A DNA stretch of 64,000 nt from Methanobacterium sp. PtaB.Bin024 (GTDB lineage: Archaea > Methanobacteriota > Methanobacteria > Methanobacteriales > Methanobacteriaceae). Every line of letters begins with the position of its first letter. Position 1 is the first letter of the stretch. Shown piece by piece: positions 10,213 to 19,169 of the stretch. Location of the stretch: assembly GCA_002067065.1 (NCBI GenBank), contig MVPY01000031.1, positions 6,207 through 70,206 on the forward strand, written 5' to 3'. The notes under the pieces were generated by a model that saw nothing but the letters and a program-made list of their open reading frames with translations, did not search any database and was not told where the DNA came from. A program made the translations under genes and the position numbers.

Positions 10213-11877
10213 CTAGTTCAGCCGATAATAATAACAATTACCATCTTGAACCATAGTAGCATTCTCCAGTTCTTTCTCCCATTTTTCTGAAGGATAACCC
10301 CAGAACAGGATAACTATATGATAACCCGAGAGTCCTTTAGTAAACCTTCCAATATCTTCAGTTGAATTGATTTTATATACTCGTTTCATAGAATAAGAAA
10401 TCTGTTGGGGCGGATTAAAGGAAATTTCAACATTTGGTGAAAATATTATATCATCATAATTGGTGTTTTCCCTTATGGAATTTCCAAATATGTTATAATG
10501 TGGATTACCTGCCTTAAACCAATATTGCTTGTAATGAGGATGTTCATTAACCAAATAGATGCTTGCCGCTGAAAATACCAATAAAAAAATTATTAAAAAT
10601 CCAACATCTACTTTCAAATTTTTTGATAAGTTGAATTTAATATTTGGAATCTTAATATTACTTTTCAAAATCAAATATAAAGAAACAGGCGCAAGTACGA
10701 ATGGAATGGTTGCTAAAGGCACAGAAAACTTTAGAATCGAAAAAGAATGCATCAAAGAATGATTCTTGAACGTGATTACCTGCAAAATACATGGTATCAA
10801 TAAAATAGACATAAGTGCACATATTCTTTTAATTTTCAAATCTGTTTCTTTCTTTAAAAGTTTCTGTAATAAAACAAACAACAAAACAACTACAACAACA
10901 GCCAAAGCAAAACAAAGAGCATAAAGCCCTATTTCGCCATATCCATTTATAAAACCTTCAACCCAATGATAAGGAGGAGGTACAGTTACCCCCTTATTTG
11001 TTATTCCAGTTCTAAAAATAACCTTGTTATAAACCAGTCCAAAACGATCCCATGAAAAAATTTGATATAAAAGGATTATTATTGCTATAAGTGGTGCCAA
11101 CCAAAATTTAAAACCTTCTTTTAGAAAAGTGCCAATTTTTCTGTTGAATTGAATCTTCCCTTCAAAAATACGCTTTAAAAATACCATTAAAGCAACAAAA
11201 ACAAACAACCAATCCGTTAAAAAGCCATAAAATAATACCAAATTCTGCAAAATACCCAAAACCCTTATATACCGATCATTCAACCCATCAATAATAACTT
11301 CTAAAAAGACATACAAAACAAATGGCAGAATAACTGCCTGATCAGAAAAAAACACGTTCTGATGCCAGTATAATGGTGCGGGTAGTAAGAGTTCTAAGAA
11401 TATGGGCAAAGTGGAAAAAAGGAAAGAGTTTAAAAGATCAACTTTTATTTGTCTTAAGAAAATAAATATTGTTAGTGATAGCAAAAAAGCAATTAAAAAA
11501 TGGTTAAAAAGATTATAATACATTATTAATGGAACATTTGGTTCCTGTCCAGTAATTACGCTTAAAGAATATATGGGTATAATAGAACCTGGAAGATAGC
11601 TAAGATACGGTTTTCTGCTGCTAAGATTTTGAAATTCAATGGATCGAGGATTTTCAAACATTCCAAACTTTAAATTTAAAGGTCCTTCATAATACCAGTT
11701 TTTTGCGAATTTCAAGGTACTTGCGGTTAACCACACATGGAGACCATCAGAAAGTTCGCCAAAATAGGGTTTTCTAATCTCCACTGTGTACTCAAAAACT
11801 GCAACAGTAGTGCCTAATAAAAGAAAAATACATATAATTGCCTGGATCTGTTCTCTTTTTAAATCCTTAATTGCCAT
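10213..11877 (-). CDS. Polytopic membrane protein, GT-C glycosyltransferase-like
   Basis: 554 aa with about 11 hydrophobic helices. After the first helix, the external loop contains GELSDGLHVW with Asp44, the position where GT-C enzymes keep a catalytic acid; SYLPGSIIPIYSL resembles the proline-rich motif after helix 3 in such enzymes. The last ~100 residues form a soluble domain. This fits a lipid-linked-sugar-dependent transferase, but I cannot name a family with certainty. It lies in one direction with an FAD oxidoreductase and GtrA, a combination typical of surface glycan loci. Locally very AT-rich. Confidence 0.6.
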   Translation of the reverse strand: MAIKDLKREQIQAIICIFLLLGTTVAVFEYTVEIRKPYFGELSDGLHVWLTASTLKFAKNWYYEGPLNLKFGMFENPRSIEFQNLSSRKPYLSYLPGSIIPIYSLSVITGQEPNVPLIMYYNLFNHFLIAFLLSLTIFIFLRQIKVDLLNSFLFSTLPIFLELLLPAPLYWHQNVFFSDQAVILPFVLYVFLEVIIDGLNDRYIRVLGILQNLVLFYGFLTDWLFVFVALMVFLKRIFEGKIQFNRKIGTFLKEGFKFWLAPLIAIIILLYQIFSWDRFGLVYNKVIFRTGITNKGVTVPPPYHWVEGFINGYGEIGLYALCFALAVVVVVLLFVLLQKLLKKETDLKIKRICALMSILLIPCILQVITFKNHSLMHSFSILKFSVPLATIPFVLAPVSLYLILKSNIKIPNIKFNLSKNLKVDVGFLIIFLLVFSAASIYLVNEHPHYKQYWFKAGNPHYNIFGNSIRENTNYDDIIFSPNVEISFNPPQQISYSMKRVYKINSTEDIGRFTKGLSGYHIVILFWGYPSEKWEKELENATMVQDGNCYYYRLN

Positions 11878-11913
11878 TAAATACCCCTAAAATTATCTAA
11901 TGTTCTTAATGAA

Positions 11914-13524
11914 TCATTCTTCATGATAATCTTCTTCAGCATTGATCATCCACAAATTATCCTTTGAAGTAATACCTTGACATATATTCTCCACTGCAGT
12001 CATAGCCGTGAGCATTGAATGATCCATGTTATTGTAACGATGCATACCATTCCTTCCAACTAAAAACAAATTGACAAATTGATCTGTGAATTCTCTGATC
12101 ACCGAGAAACGATCATAAGTCCCAAAATAAGCAGGATAGGTTTTAGGCACCCTGATAACCACCCAATCAAGTACATCTTCCTTGTTAATTATATCAATAT
12201 TGGCAAGCTCATTAACGGCAAAATCTGCAAATTTGTGGTCATCCATATTCCACAGTTCATCCCCTTCATTACAAAAGTATTCTAAACCTATCCAGACATT
12301 TTCATCATCTTCAACCATGTATGGACTCCAATTATTGAATATTTGAAGTCTGCCTAGCTTTACATCTCTTTCCTGAATATAAATCCAGTTATCCGGAACC
12401 AAATCATTGATTGTCTTTATTTTAGTCTGATTCTTAATTTTTAATTTCTTCAGAAGGAGCCCCACTGTGATGAAATCTCGATACATCAATCCGTTAGCCA
12501 CTTTTTGAACTTCAGGAGAAATTTCTCCCTCAAATGAATTTATCAAATCCTTGACTGGCATTGAAGAGAAGAAATAATCTCCCTCTAAATTTTTCACAAC
12601 TCCACTCGATTTTTCCACCACTCGAACGTCCTGAATATACTGACCATCACTTTTTATTCCAATAACTTGGCTCCCATAGTCTATTTCACCACCATTTTCA
12701 GTGATAATCTTAGCTACCTCTTCCCACATCTGTCCAGGACCAAATTTAGGGTACATAAATTGTGAAATTAGACTGGTTTCCACATTTTTCTGGGATGTGG
12801 ACAAATCTCGGGAGAAATTTTTAAAAATAGCATGTGAAATTGTTTTGGTAATTGAAAGCCCCTTTACTCTTTGTGATCCCCAATCAGCTTTTATTTCACT
12901 ACATTTAACTCCCCACACTTTCTCTGTGTAATCTTTAAAGAAAGTACTGTACAATTCCACACCAAACCTATTTATGAAAAAGTCTTCAAGGGATTTTTCA
13001 GGTTTGATCTGATAGAAAGACGCTTTTATGTAGCTTAAACCTATTTTAACAGTTCTTGTTATTCCCAAATTGGAGAATGTGTTATAAGTTAGGGAAACTG
13101 GATAATTGAAAAATTTTCTAAGGAAAAATATTCTGGAAAGCCTGCTTCTGTTAAGCATTACTTCATCAGTTTTTTCAGGGTCAGGAGGATCTAAACGTCC
13201 TAAATTTCGGGACCTCAAATCCCGTTTAAGGTATTGATCAGCAAGAGGTACGCTTCTTCCCAACTCCCGGTCATCCTTGGCTGGTTTCCCCTGTAATGGA
13301 AGAATATTTTGCCACCATTGCATTATCCGATCTGACTTGGAAAAAAATCTATGCCCTCCAATATCAATCCGATTACCTTTATAATTCACTGTTTTTGAAA
13401 TGCCACCAATACTTTCAGTTGCTTCCAATAAAATTGGTTTAATATCAGTTTTATCTATTAACTCATAGGCTGCAGTTAAACCTGCAGGACCCGCACCAAT
13501 AATGATCGCTATTTTTTGACTCAT
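11914..13524 (-). CDS. FAD/NAD(P)-binding amine-oxidase-like oxidoreductase
   Basis: 536 aa. Dinucleotide motif GAGPAG at 10-15, then LEATESIGGISKTVNYKGNRIDIGGHRFF, the FAD signature of protoporphyrinogen-oxidase/UDP-galactopyranose-mutase-like proteins; C-terminal FLVGRNGMHRYNNMDHSMLTA closes the FAD site. Such proteins in glycan loci are thought to act on nucleotide or lipid-linked sugars; the substrate is not known. ATG at 13524 is preferred over an upstream TTG that overlaps the GtrA stop codon. Probably co-transcribed with the flanking GtrA and membrane transferase genes. Confidence 0.75.
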   Translation of the reverse strand: MSQKIAIIIGAGPAGLTAAYELIDKTDIKPILLEATESIGGISKTVNYKGNRIDIGGHRFFSKSDRIMQWWQNILPLQGKPAKDDRELGRSVPLADQYLKRDLRSRNLGRLDPPDPEKTDEVMLNRSRLSRIFFLRKFFNYPVSLTYNTFSNLGITRTVKIGLSYIKASFYQIKPEKSLEDFFINRFGVELYSTFFKDYTEKVWGVKCSEIKADWGSQRVKGLSITKTISHAIFKNFSRDLSTSQKNVETSLISQFMYPKFGPGQMWEEVAKIITENGGEIDYGSQVIGIKSDGQYIQDVRVVEKSSGVVKNLEGDYFFSSMPVKDLINSFEGEISPEVQKVANGLMYRDFITVGLLLKKLKIKNQTKIKTINDLVPDNWIYIQERDVKLGRLQIFNNWSPYMVEDDENVWIGLEYFCNEGDELWNMDDHKFADFAVNELANIDIINKEDVLDWVVIRVPKTYPAYFGTYDRFSVIREFTDQFVNLFLVGRNGMHRYNNMDHSMLTAMTAVENICQGITSKDNLWMINAEEDYHEE

Positions 13525-13535
13525 ATTAAACCCTA

Positions 13536-13982
13536 TCAAAATAAAGTGAATTTTCTAGCAAAGAAATTCCAGAAAAGTATTATTATCGCTGTGATGATCT
13601 TTGAAAACAGATAGTAAATACCTAATTCAGATGTGAAAAACCATATAAAAATCTCATTCAAAGCCAAACCTATTATGCCAATAACTGCAAAAAGGCTAAA
13701 TTCAATGGTTTTATTATCAAAGTTATGTTTATTGAAAACCCACTTTATACTCAATAAATAGTTAGTCACCAGACCTAAAATAAAGGCTGAAGCAGCAGAT
13801 ATAATATAATAAATCCCAAAATAATCTGTTAATATGAATAATGAAAGAAAATCCACAATAAATGCAGCCCCTCCAACAAAGATATATCTAAAGAATTGGA
13901 TTTGAACACTTTCAGTTGGATGTTTCAAAATTCTTCCTATAACATCTTTTATCTGTGATTCATCTTCCTTTTTCGTTGCCAT
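13536..13982 (-). CDS. GtrA family membrane protein
   Basis: 148 aa with four predicted helices and the GtrA pattern: FFRYIFVGGAAFIVDFLSLFIL, then LGLVTNYLLSIKWVFNKH. GtrA proteins are proposed to move polyprenyl-linked sugars across the membrane for wall or surface glycosylation. First gene of the reverse-strand island that separates guaAA from guaAB; the next gene starts 12 nt after its stop codon. Confidence 0.85.
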   Translation of the reverse strand: MATKKEDESQIKDVIGRILKHPTESVQIQFFRYIFVGGAAFIVDFLSLFILTDYFGIYYIISAASAFILGLVTNYLLSIKWVFNKHNFDNKTIEFSLFAVIGIIGLALNEIFIWFFTSELGIYYLFSKIITAIIILFWNFFARKFTLF

Positions 13983-14581
13983 GTGCCCCCAATCCCCTAA
14001 ATTTATAAAAAACCATTAGAATAAAAATTTTAAAATGCATTTAAAGTATTAAATATCAAATTAATTGCCAATATATCGTTAATAGTTCAAAGCCTTCGTT
14101 AATAGTTCAAAGCCTCTATTTTTGAATGAAATCACCGGTATAGACAATGATGTTGTTATTAAAATATATCAAATGATATCAAATGATCATATATAAATAT
14201 ATCTAAAATTAGGGACTGTGAAGTTGGGGTTGATTTTTCTCGGGTTTTTATATCATTTTTTTTCATTTTTTAAAGTAGCCATTGGAAACTATTCTAATTT
14301 ATCACTTTTTTAAGGTGTAAACATTGTTAAAATTTATTTAAATCCTTTGAAATATTTTAACCGTTAATTGTTGCTGGATACTATACTAAAAAACGAAGTG
14401 AAAATTATAAATTATCCATTAAAGAACGAATCACTATGTTTCTGATTCTTAATATAAATGATATGGATTTAATTATAATGACAATTTAAATGAATTCATA
14501 GATAAAAAAAATAGAAATCGAATATGTACAATAAGTGAAATTAGATTAGCCAGGTTATTTCGTAATGTAAGGTGAATAAAC
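13983..14581. other. 600-bp AT-rich intergenic region
   Basis: Contains the promoter regions of the glycan island (leftward) and guaAB (rightward). A 2 x 20-bp tandem repeat occurs at 14077-14116, and ATATCAAATG is repeated near 14166-14186. No ORF or RNA gene recognised. Confidence 0.5.
14077..14116. repeat. Tandem duplication, 2 x 20 bp
   Basis: CGTTAATAGTTCAAAGCCT plus one base, twice in a row; only the final base differs. It lies at the promoter-side end of the glycan island, between it and guaAB. Confidence 0.8.
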
Positions 14582-15508
14582 ATGTTAGATCCGTCTTCAT
14601 TCATTAAAGAATCCATTGATGAAATCAAAAAAACCATAGGAGATAAAAAAGCCATAATCGCCCTTTCAGGTGGTGTTGATAGCTCAGTAGCTTCAGTTCT
14701 GGTTTCTAAAGCTATTATGGAGAATTTGACTGCGGTTTTTGTAGATCATGGCCTCCTCAGAGAAGGAGAAGCCGATTACGTTCGGAATACTTTCCAAAAC
14801 CGGTTAAATCTAAAATATATTGATGCCAGTGAAGAATTTTTGGGTAAACTGCAGGGTGTGGAAGACCCTGAAGAAAAAAGGAAGATCATTGGTGAAGTGT
14901 TCATTCGGGTTTTTGAAAGAGAGGCTGAAAAAATCGGTGCTGAGTTTCTGGTGCAGGGCACCATTGCCCCGGACTGGATTGAAAGTCAGGGTGATATTAA
15001 ATCTCATCATAATTTGGCCCTTCCCCATGGGATGGTTTTAGAGATTGTTGAACCTATAAGAGAGTTGTACAAAGATGAAGTAAGAATCATCGGAACAGAG
15101 ATGGGTTTACCTCCCGAAATGGTAAATAGGCAACCATACCCAGGTCCTGGCCTGGCAGTGCGAATTGCAGGGGAAATAACCCTGAAAAAAATTGAGATAT
15201 GCCGCAAAGCTAATGCCATAGTAGAAGAGGAAGTGCAAAAGGAGGGTCTGGATGAAACTTTGTGGCAGTACTTTGCAGTACTCACCAACACCAAGGTTAC
15301 TGGTGTGAAAGGCGATATAAGGGATTATGGATACTTAGTTGTTCTGCGAATGGTTGAGTCTTTGGATGCTATGACTGCAGATGTCCCTGAACTGCCATGG
15401 GAAATGGTTAAAACGATTTCTAAAAGAGTAACTGCTGAGATTCCTGAAGTCACACATGTTGCTCTTTCAGTGAGTGATAAACCTCCCAGTACTATTGAAC
15501 TAGCATGA
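14582..15508 (+). CDS. guaAB: GMP synthetase, ATP-pyrophosphatase subunit
   Basis: 308 aa. The PP-loop SGGVDSS at 29-35 adenylates XMP; the C-terminal dimerisation domain contains RQPYPGPGLAVRI and ends in DKPPSTIELA, as in all GMP synthetases. It works with the amidotransferase subunit encoded at 9581. GGTGAATAAAC ribosome site precedes the ATG. A separate promoter is required because the island upstream is on the other strand. Confidence 0.96.
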   Translation: MLDPSSFIKESIDEIKKTIGDKKAIIALSGGVDSSVASVLVSKAIMENLTAVFVDHGLLREGEADYVRNTFQNRLNLKYIDASEEFLGKLQGVEDPEEKRKIIGEVFIRVFEREAEKIGAEFLVQGTIAPDWIESQGDIKSHHNLALPHGMVLEIVEPIRELYKDEVRIIGTEMGLPPEMVNRQPYPGPGLAVRIAGEITLKKIEICRKANAIVEEEVQKEGLDETLWQYFAVLTNTKVTGVKGDIRDYGYLVVLRMVESLDAMTADVPELPWEMVKTISKRVTAEIPEVTHVALSVSDKPPSTIELA

Positions 15509-15700
15509 TAATATTTTTCATTTATTTTTTTTGAGTATCTTACCTATACAGATATTAGATAAATATTCAGTAAAATTCATTTTAGATAAACAAATTTTTG
15601 GTTAATTAGCAATGTTGTGGATAAATTTATATACCATAAAAACGAACAGTTTTATCGGAAGAAGGCTTCCGTATTCCTGTCAAATATTGTTGGTGATCAA

Positions 15701-16171
15701 ATGGAAACTAAAAAAATTTTAGTGTTAGGAAACTCAGATTCAGGGAAAAGAACTGCCTTGAAACATATCTGTAACAATTTGGTTGAAACTGAAGCTGCAA
15801 GTTATGGGAAAACCATTAGAAATAATAAAAAGCTTCAAATATTCAGTCCATCCAGTGCAGAGAGATTTCAATTCATGAAAGACATATTATCCAAAAACAT
15901 GGATGGAACCATTATAGTAATTGACAATACTCAGGGAATAACTCCTAACTGTGAAGAGATGATTGATTTTGTGGAGGAAAAAGATGTTCCCTACATAATA
16001 TTTGCCAACAAACAGGATTTAAACAACGGCCCATTATACAGCCATTATCCATGTGTCCATATAATTCCTACAGAAGCAATATCAGGTAAAGGTGTTATAG
16101 AAGGTTTAAACATTTTATTAGGATTAATGGAAAATAAACACGCTAATGAAATTCATGCCATAAGCTACTAA
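15701..16171 (+). CDS. Small GTPase-like protein, eroded (paralogue A)
   Basis: 156 aa. P-loop region GNSDSGKRT at 10-18 has Arg where Ser/Thr should follow the invariant Lys; the switch II DxxG is replaced by SPSSAERF at 49-56; NKQD (G4) at 103-106 is intact. It belongs to the archaeal Arf/MglA-like GTPase group with the MDGxIxxID pattern. The start at 15701 follows GGTGATCAA and gives exactly the same length as paralogue B at 17832, which supports it over the longer frame from 15617. Nucleotide binding may survive but canonical hydrolysis is doubtful. Probable regulatory protein; partner likely among its neighbours. Confidence 0.8.
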   Translation: METKKILVLGNSDSGKRTALKHICNNLVETEAASYGKTIRNNKKLQIFSPSSAERFQFMKDILSKNMDGTIIVIDNTQGITPNCEEMIDFVEEKDVPYIIFANKQDLNNGPLYSHYPCVHIIPTEAISGKGVIEGLNILLGLMENKHANEIHAISY

Positions 16172-16359
16172 TAATTTAAACCACTTTTTTAATTTATTTA
16201 TTCAGTAGTTATTATAAAATACCTCTAAATTAGTTCATATTTGATTTATTTCATTATCTGCATAATGATTAATTAAAATAACTATCTTGAAAAAGAATTA
16301 TCTCAGAAAAGAGAAAAAAATCCAAAATATTGTAGTAATTATAATTTAAGGTGACTGAA

Positions 16360-17421
16360 TTGGAAAATGAATCCGTAATCAATGTTAGAAAAATCGTTAT
16401 CTTCAGCAATTATAACTCAACCCATGATCACTCTGAAGAACTACTAAAATATTTCAATGAAAACATAATAATGAAAGAGGAAATTGAATTATCGAGTTTT
16501 AATTACCGAAAAATCCAAATTGATGGACAAAACAATTATTTATTTAATGTACCTGGGCATCAGGAATTTATTTCAATTAAACAAGCATTATCTGGAGATG
16601 TGGATGGAGTTATTGTTTTTATTGAGACCCAGGTGGGAATTTTCAAAACAGATTTGGAAATTATCAATTTAATTAACACAGAAAACATACCACTTGTTTT
16701 GTTTGCCAATCGAGCCGATTTTGGCGAATATGAAATGAACACGTATGTTGAAGGCGAACTTATTATCCCAACCATTATAAGGGATGGAATCGGGATTAAT
16801 GACGGCCTGAAAATGTTATTGAAACTAATCGAGAAACATGAGCAAGAAACTCCTATAATTGAACATGACGAACCAGAACAAAACTACGAACCAGAACAAA
16901 ACTACGAACCAGAACAAAACTACGAACCAGAACAAAACTACGAACCAGAACAAAACTACGAACCAGAACAAAACTACGAACCAGAACAAAACTACGAACC
17001 AGAACAAAACTACGAACCAGAACAAAACTTTGAATCAATAGAAAACTATCAAAACCCATCATCTTCACCACGGCCTGAAACAGAATTTTGTAAAGTAAGG
17101 TTCTTTTTCCATCCAATTGAACTAGAAAATGTGAAAAATTCCCTGAAAGAATTTGGATTTTCCAATATAACCTTAATTGATATTAAATACCAGGACCCCA
17201 TCAATGAAAAAATGGAAACATACCGTGCCAGTATTTATGAGTTAGAATTACCACCAAAAATGGAAATGATGATGATTATCAAAAAAGAAGAAATTGAATA
17301 TTTGGTCCAGGCTCTGGAAGCAGTGAAAACAGAAAATGTGAGTGAAAAATTATTCATATCCCCTGTAGAAAATATAATAAGAATAAGAACCACTGAAAAA
17401 GGAGAAACTGCAATTGACTAA
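16360..17421 (+). CDS. Fusion: degenerate GTPase domain, EPEQNY repeat linker, PII-like domain
   Basis: 353 aa from a TTG five bases after GGTGA (a GTG at 16351 is the longer alternative). Residues 1-160: GTPase-like domain without P-loop (SNYNSTHDHS where GxxxxGKT should be), with VPGHQEF at the switch II place and FANRADF for NKxD. Residues 171-224: nine EPEQNY copies (last EPEQNF). Residues about 241-352: PII/GlnB fold, with FHPIELENVKNSLKEFGF (first helix), a T-loop ending in ETYRASIYELELPP (Tyr288 aligns with the uridylylated Tyr51 of GlnB) and PVENIIRIRTTEKGETAI (C-loop). The B-loop TGxxGDGK is reduced to TENVSEK, so ATP binding may be altered. I know of no described fusion of this kind; role inferred to be signalling. 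Confidence 0.8.
   Translation: MENESVINVRKIVIFSNYNSTHDHSEELLKYFNENIIMKEEIELSSFNYRKIQIDGQNNYLFNVPGHQEFISIKQALSGDVDGVIVFIETQVGIFKTDLEIINLINTENIPLVLFANRADFGEYEMNTYVEGELIIPTIIRDGIGINDGLKMLLKLIEKHEQETPIIEHDEPEQNYEPEQNYEPEQNYEPEQNYEPEQNYEPEQNYEPEQNYEPEQNYEPEQNFESIENYQNPSSSPRPETEFCKVRFFFHPIELENVKNSLKEFGFSNITLIDIKYQDPINEKMETYRASIYELELPPKMEMMMIIKKEEIEYLVQALEAVKTENVSEKLFISPVENIIRIRTTEKGETAID
16870..17031 (+). repeat. In-frame minisatellite, 9 x 18 bp
   Basis: Nine near-identical head-to-tail units GAACCAGAACAAAACTAC, the last ending in TTT instead of TAC. It encodes EPEQNY. Near-identity at synonymous positions points to recent expansion or ongoing slippage, so copy number is likely to differ between strains. 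Confidence 0.95.
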
Positions 17422-17831
17422 TCTTTTAATCAGTTAAAACGGATTTTTCCCCATATCCTCCATCATCCCTCCATTATCAACCATTCTACTTCATAACTAT
17501 TTATTTGAAATGTGGGCTAAATATCGGATTTAATCCGTCAAGTCACTGAAAGCAATATTCATGCCCACAGACCATTATTTATATAATGTGAATTTTGGCA
17601 CATTGGATTGAGATGAATTTTATTTTTTTGTGAAAATATTGTAATACTGTGATGCGCATGTATGTGAAACTGGTAAGATTATTTATTTAGCTTTGAGAAC
17701 TTTTACTCAAAAGCCATTTTATGAACTTAACCCAGTTATTCATACATATATCAATTTATTAGGGTGATTGAGTGCGTTTTTAGGAGAGCTGTATGGTATC
17801 ATTGAATTTAGAGTGATTTATAGGTGATTAT
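17422..17831. other. 410-bp intergenic region
   Basis: A TATA-like ATTTATATAATG lies near 17576-17587. Close to the next gene, GGTGATTGAGTG and AGGAGAGCTGTATG precede two tiny frames of three and seven codons, before the true GGTGATTAT site. No stable RNA seen. Confidence 0.4.
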
Positions 17832-18302
17832 ATGGAAATTAAAAAAATTTTGATGCTGGGAAACTCCGGTGCTGGTAAAAAAACTGCCCTTAAACATGTA
17901 TGTAAAAATCTGAAAAAAACTGATTCTGCAAGTTATGGGAAGACCATCATAAATAATAAAAAACTTCAGATATTCAGCCCAACTGGAGCAGACAAATTCA
18001 AGTTTATGAGAAACGTTTTATCCAAAAATATGGATGGTGCTATTATATTTATCGACAACACCCAAGGAATTACTAACACTTGCATCAGGATGATAAATTT
18101 TGTTGAAGAAAAAAACGTGCCTTACGTAATATTTGCCAATAAACAGGACTTAAACAATGAACCATTAAAAAATCACCCCAATGTTCCCATACTCCCAACT
18201 GAGGCAATCTCAGGTAAAGGACTTTTACATGGTCTTAACACATTACTAGAAATTATGGAATCTTATAAAGAAAAAAGAAAAATCGAAGTTATCTACTGTT
18301 GA
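17832..18302 (+). CDS. Small GTPase-like protein, eroded (paralogue B)
   Basis: 156 aa, very similar to the protein at 15701 along its whole length. P-loop GNSGAGKKT at 10-18 has Lys at the Mg-binding Ser/Thr position; switch II is SPTGADKF instead of DxxG; NKQD is intact. Like its twin it keeps MDGAIIFIDNTQGI. It is the third gene of the GTPase/PII cluster, with its own 410-bp upstream region, so possibly separately regulated. GGTGATTAT ribosome site. Function not known. Confidence 0.8.
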   Translation: MEIKKILMLGNSGAGKKTALKHVCKNLKKTDSASYGKTIINNKKLQIFSPTGADKFKFMRNVLSKNMDGAIIFIDNTQGITNTCIRMINFVEEKNVPYVIFANKQDLNNEPLKNHPNVPILPTEAISGKGLLHGLNTLLEIMESYKEKRKIEVIYC

Positions 18303-18439
18303 TTATACAGCAATTATTCCTTTTTTTAATTAAAATCCAAATATAATTAAAGATAAAAATAACATAACTCCTTCTTGGATGCAATTTAAACATCTCATGG
18401 ATACTTACATGTTGAAAATGATACCAAAGAGAACAAACT

Positions 18440-19084
18440 ATGAACAAAATTAAAAACCAGAAAAAGTGCTGGGATGAATTAGCGGAAGAAAAAGAATTTC
18501 CCACACCATTCAAAATGGAAGAATTTAAAAAACATACCTCTCAAGGAACGAAAATCCTGGATGTAGGTTGCGGTTATGGTAGAATCTTAAATGAACTTCA
18601 TAATAATAGTTTTAAGAATTTAACTGGTGTTGACTTTTCTGAAAAGATGATAAAAAGAGGATCAGAGTTATATCCTTATTTAAAACTTGTTAAGAACAAT
18701 GGAAAAAAATTACCATTTCCTGATGATGAATTTGATGCTGTAATTCTTGTTGGAGTTCTCACTAGTAATTTTCAGACTGAAGAACAGAAAAATCTAATAA
18801 GAGAGATAACACGAGTACTCACAACTAGAGGTGTTTTGTATATCAGTGATTTTCTTTTAAATAATGATCAGAGAAATCTTGAACGTTACCAGAAATATGA
18901 AGATGAATATGGGATATATGGAGTTTTTGAACTCCCTGAAGGATTAACTCTGAGACATCATACTATAAAACATATATCAAAACTAACTGAAGAATATGAA
19001 GAATTAATATTTGAAAAAACAGTTTTCAAAACGATGAATGGTAATATCTCCAATAGTTTTTATTATATGGGACGTAAAAAGTGA
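18440..19084 (+). CDS. Class I SAM-dependent methyltransferase
   Basis: 214 aa. Motif I ILDVGCGYGRI near residue 40, acidic end of strand 2 in LTGVDFSEKMI, motif around PFPDDEFDAVILVGVL, then ITRVLTTRGVLYISDF. Rossmann methyltransferase of the Methyltransf_11/25 type; substrate unknown. It follows the GTPase cluster by 137 bp on the same strand, so it may or may not belong with it. Confidence 0.8.
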   Translation: MNKIKNQKKCWDELAEEKEFPTPFKMEEFKKHTSQGTKILDVGCGYGRILNELHNNSFKNLTGVDFSEKMIKRGSELYPYLKLVKNNGKKLPFPDDEFDAVILVGVLTSNFQTEEQKNLIREITRVLTTRGVLYISDFLLNNDQRNLERYQKYEDEYGIYGVFELPEGLTLRHHTIKHISKLTEEYEELIFEKTVFKTMNGNISNSFYYMGRKK

Positions 19085-19169
19085 AAATTGATGGATATTT
19101 AGAGGGATATTTTGAGATATATCGTGAAAAAGAAACTGTTGATAAAAAAGGTAAAAAGAGTTGGAATAT

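Noticed and set aside
15617..15700. N-terminal extension of GTPase paralogue A
   Set aside because: The paralogue starts at the equivalent of 15701 and a GGTGAT site precedes it.
16870..17031. Repeat array considered as CRISPR
   Set aside because: Units are contiguous with no spacers, and it is in frame in a coding gene.
16825..17116. Antisense repeat-derived frames (FVLVRS or LFWFVV)
   Set aside because: Reverse-complement shadows of the 18-bp array.
17793..17816. Seven-codon leader frame with AGGAGAGCTGT before paralogue B
   Set aside because: Too short to support; could be a chance ribosome site.
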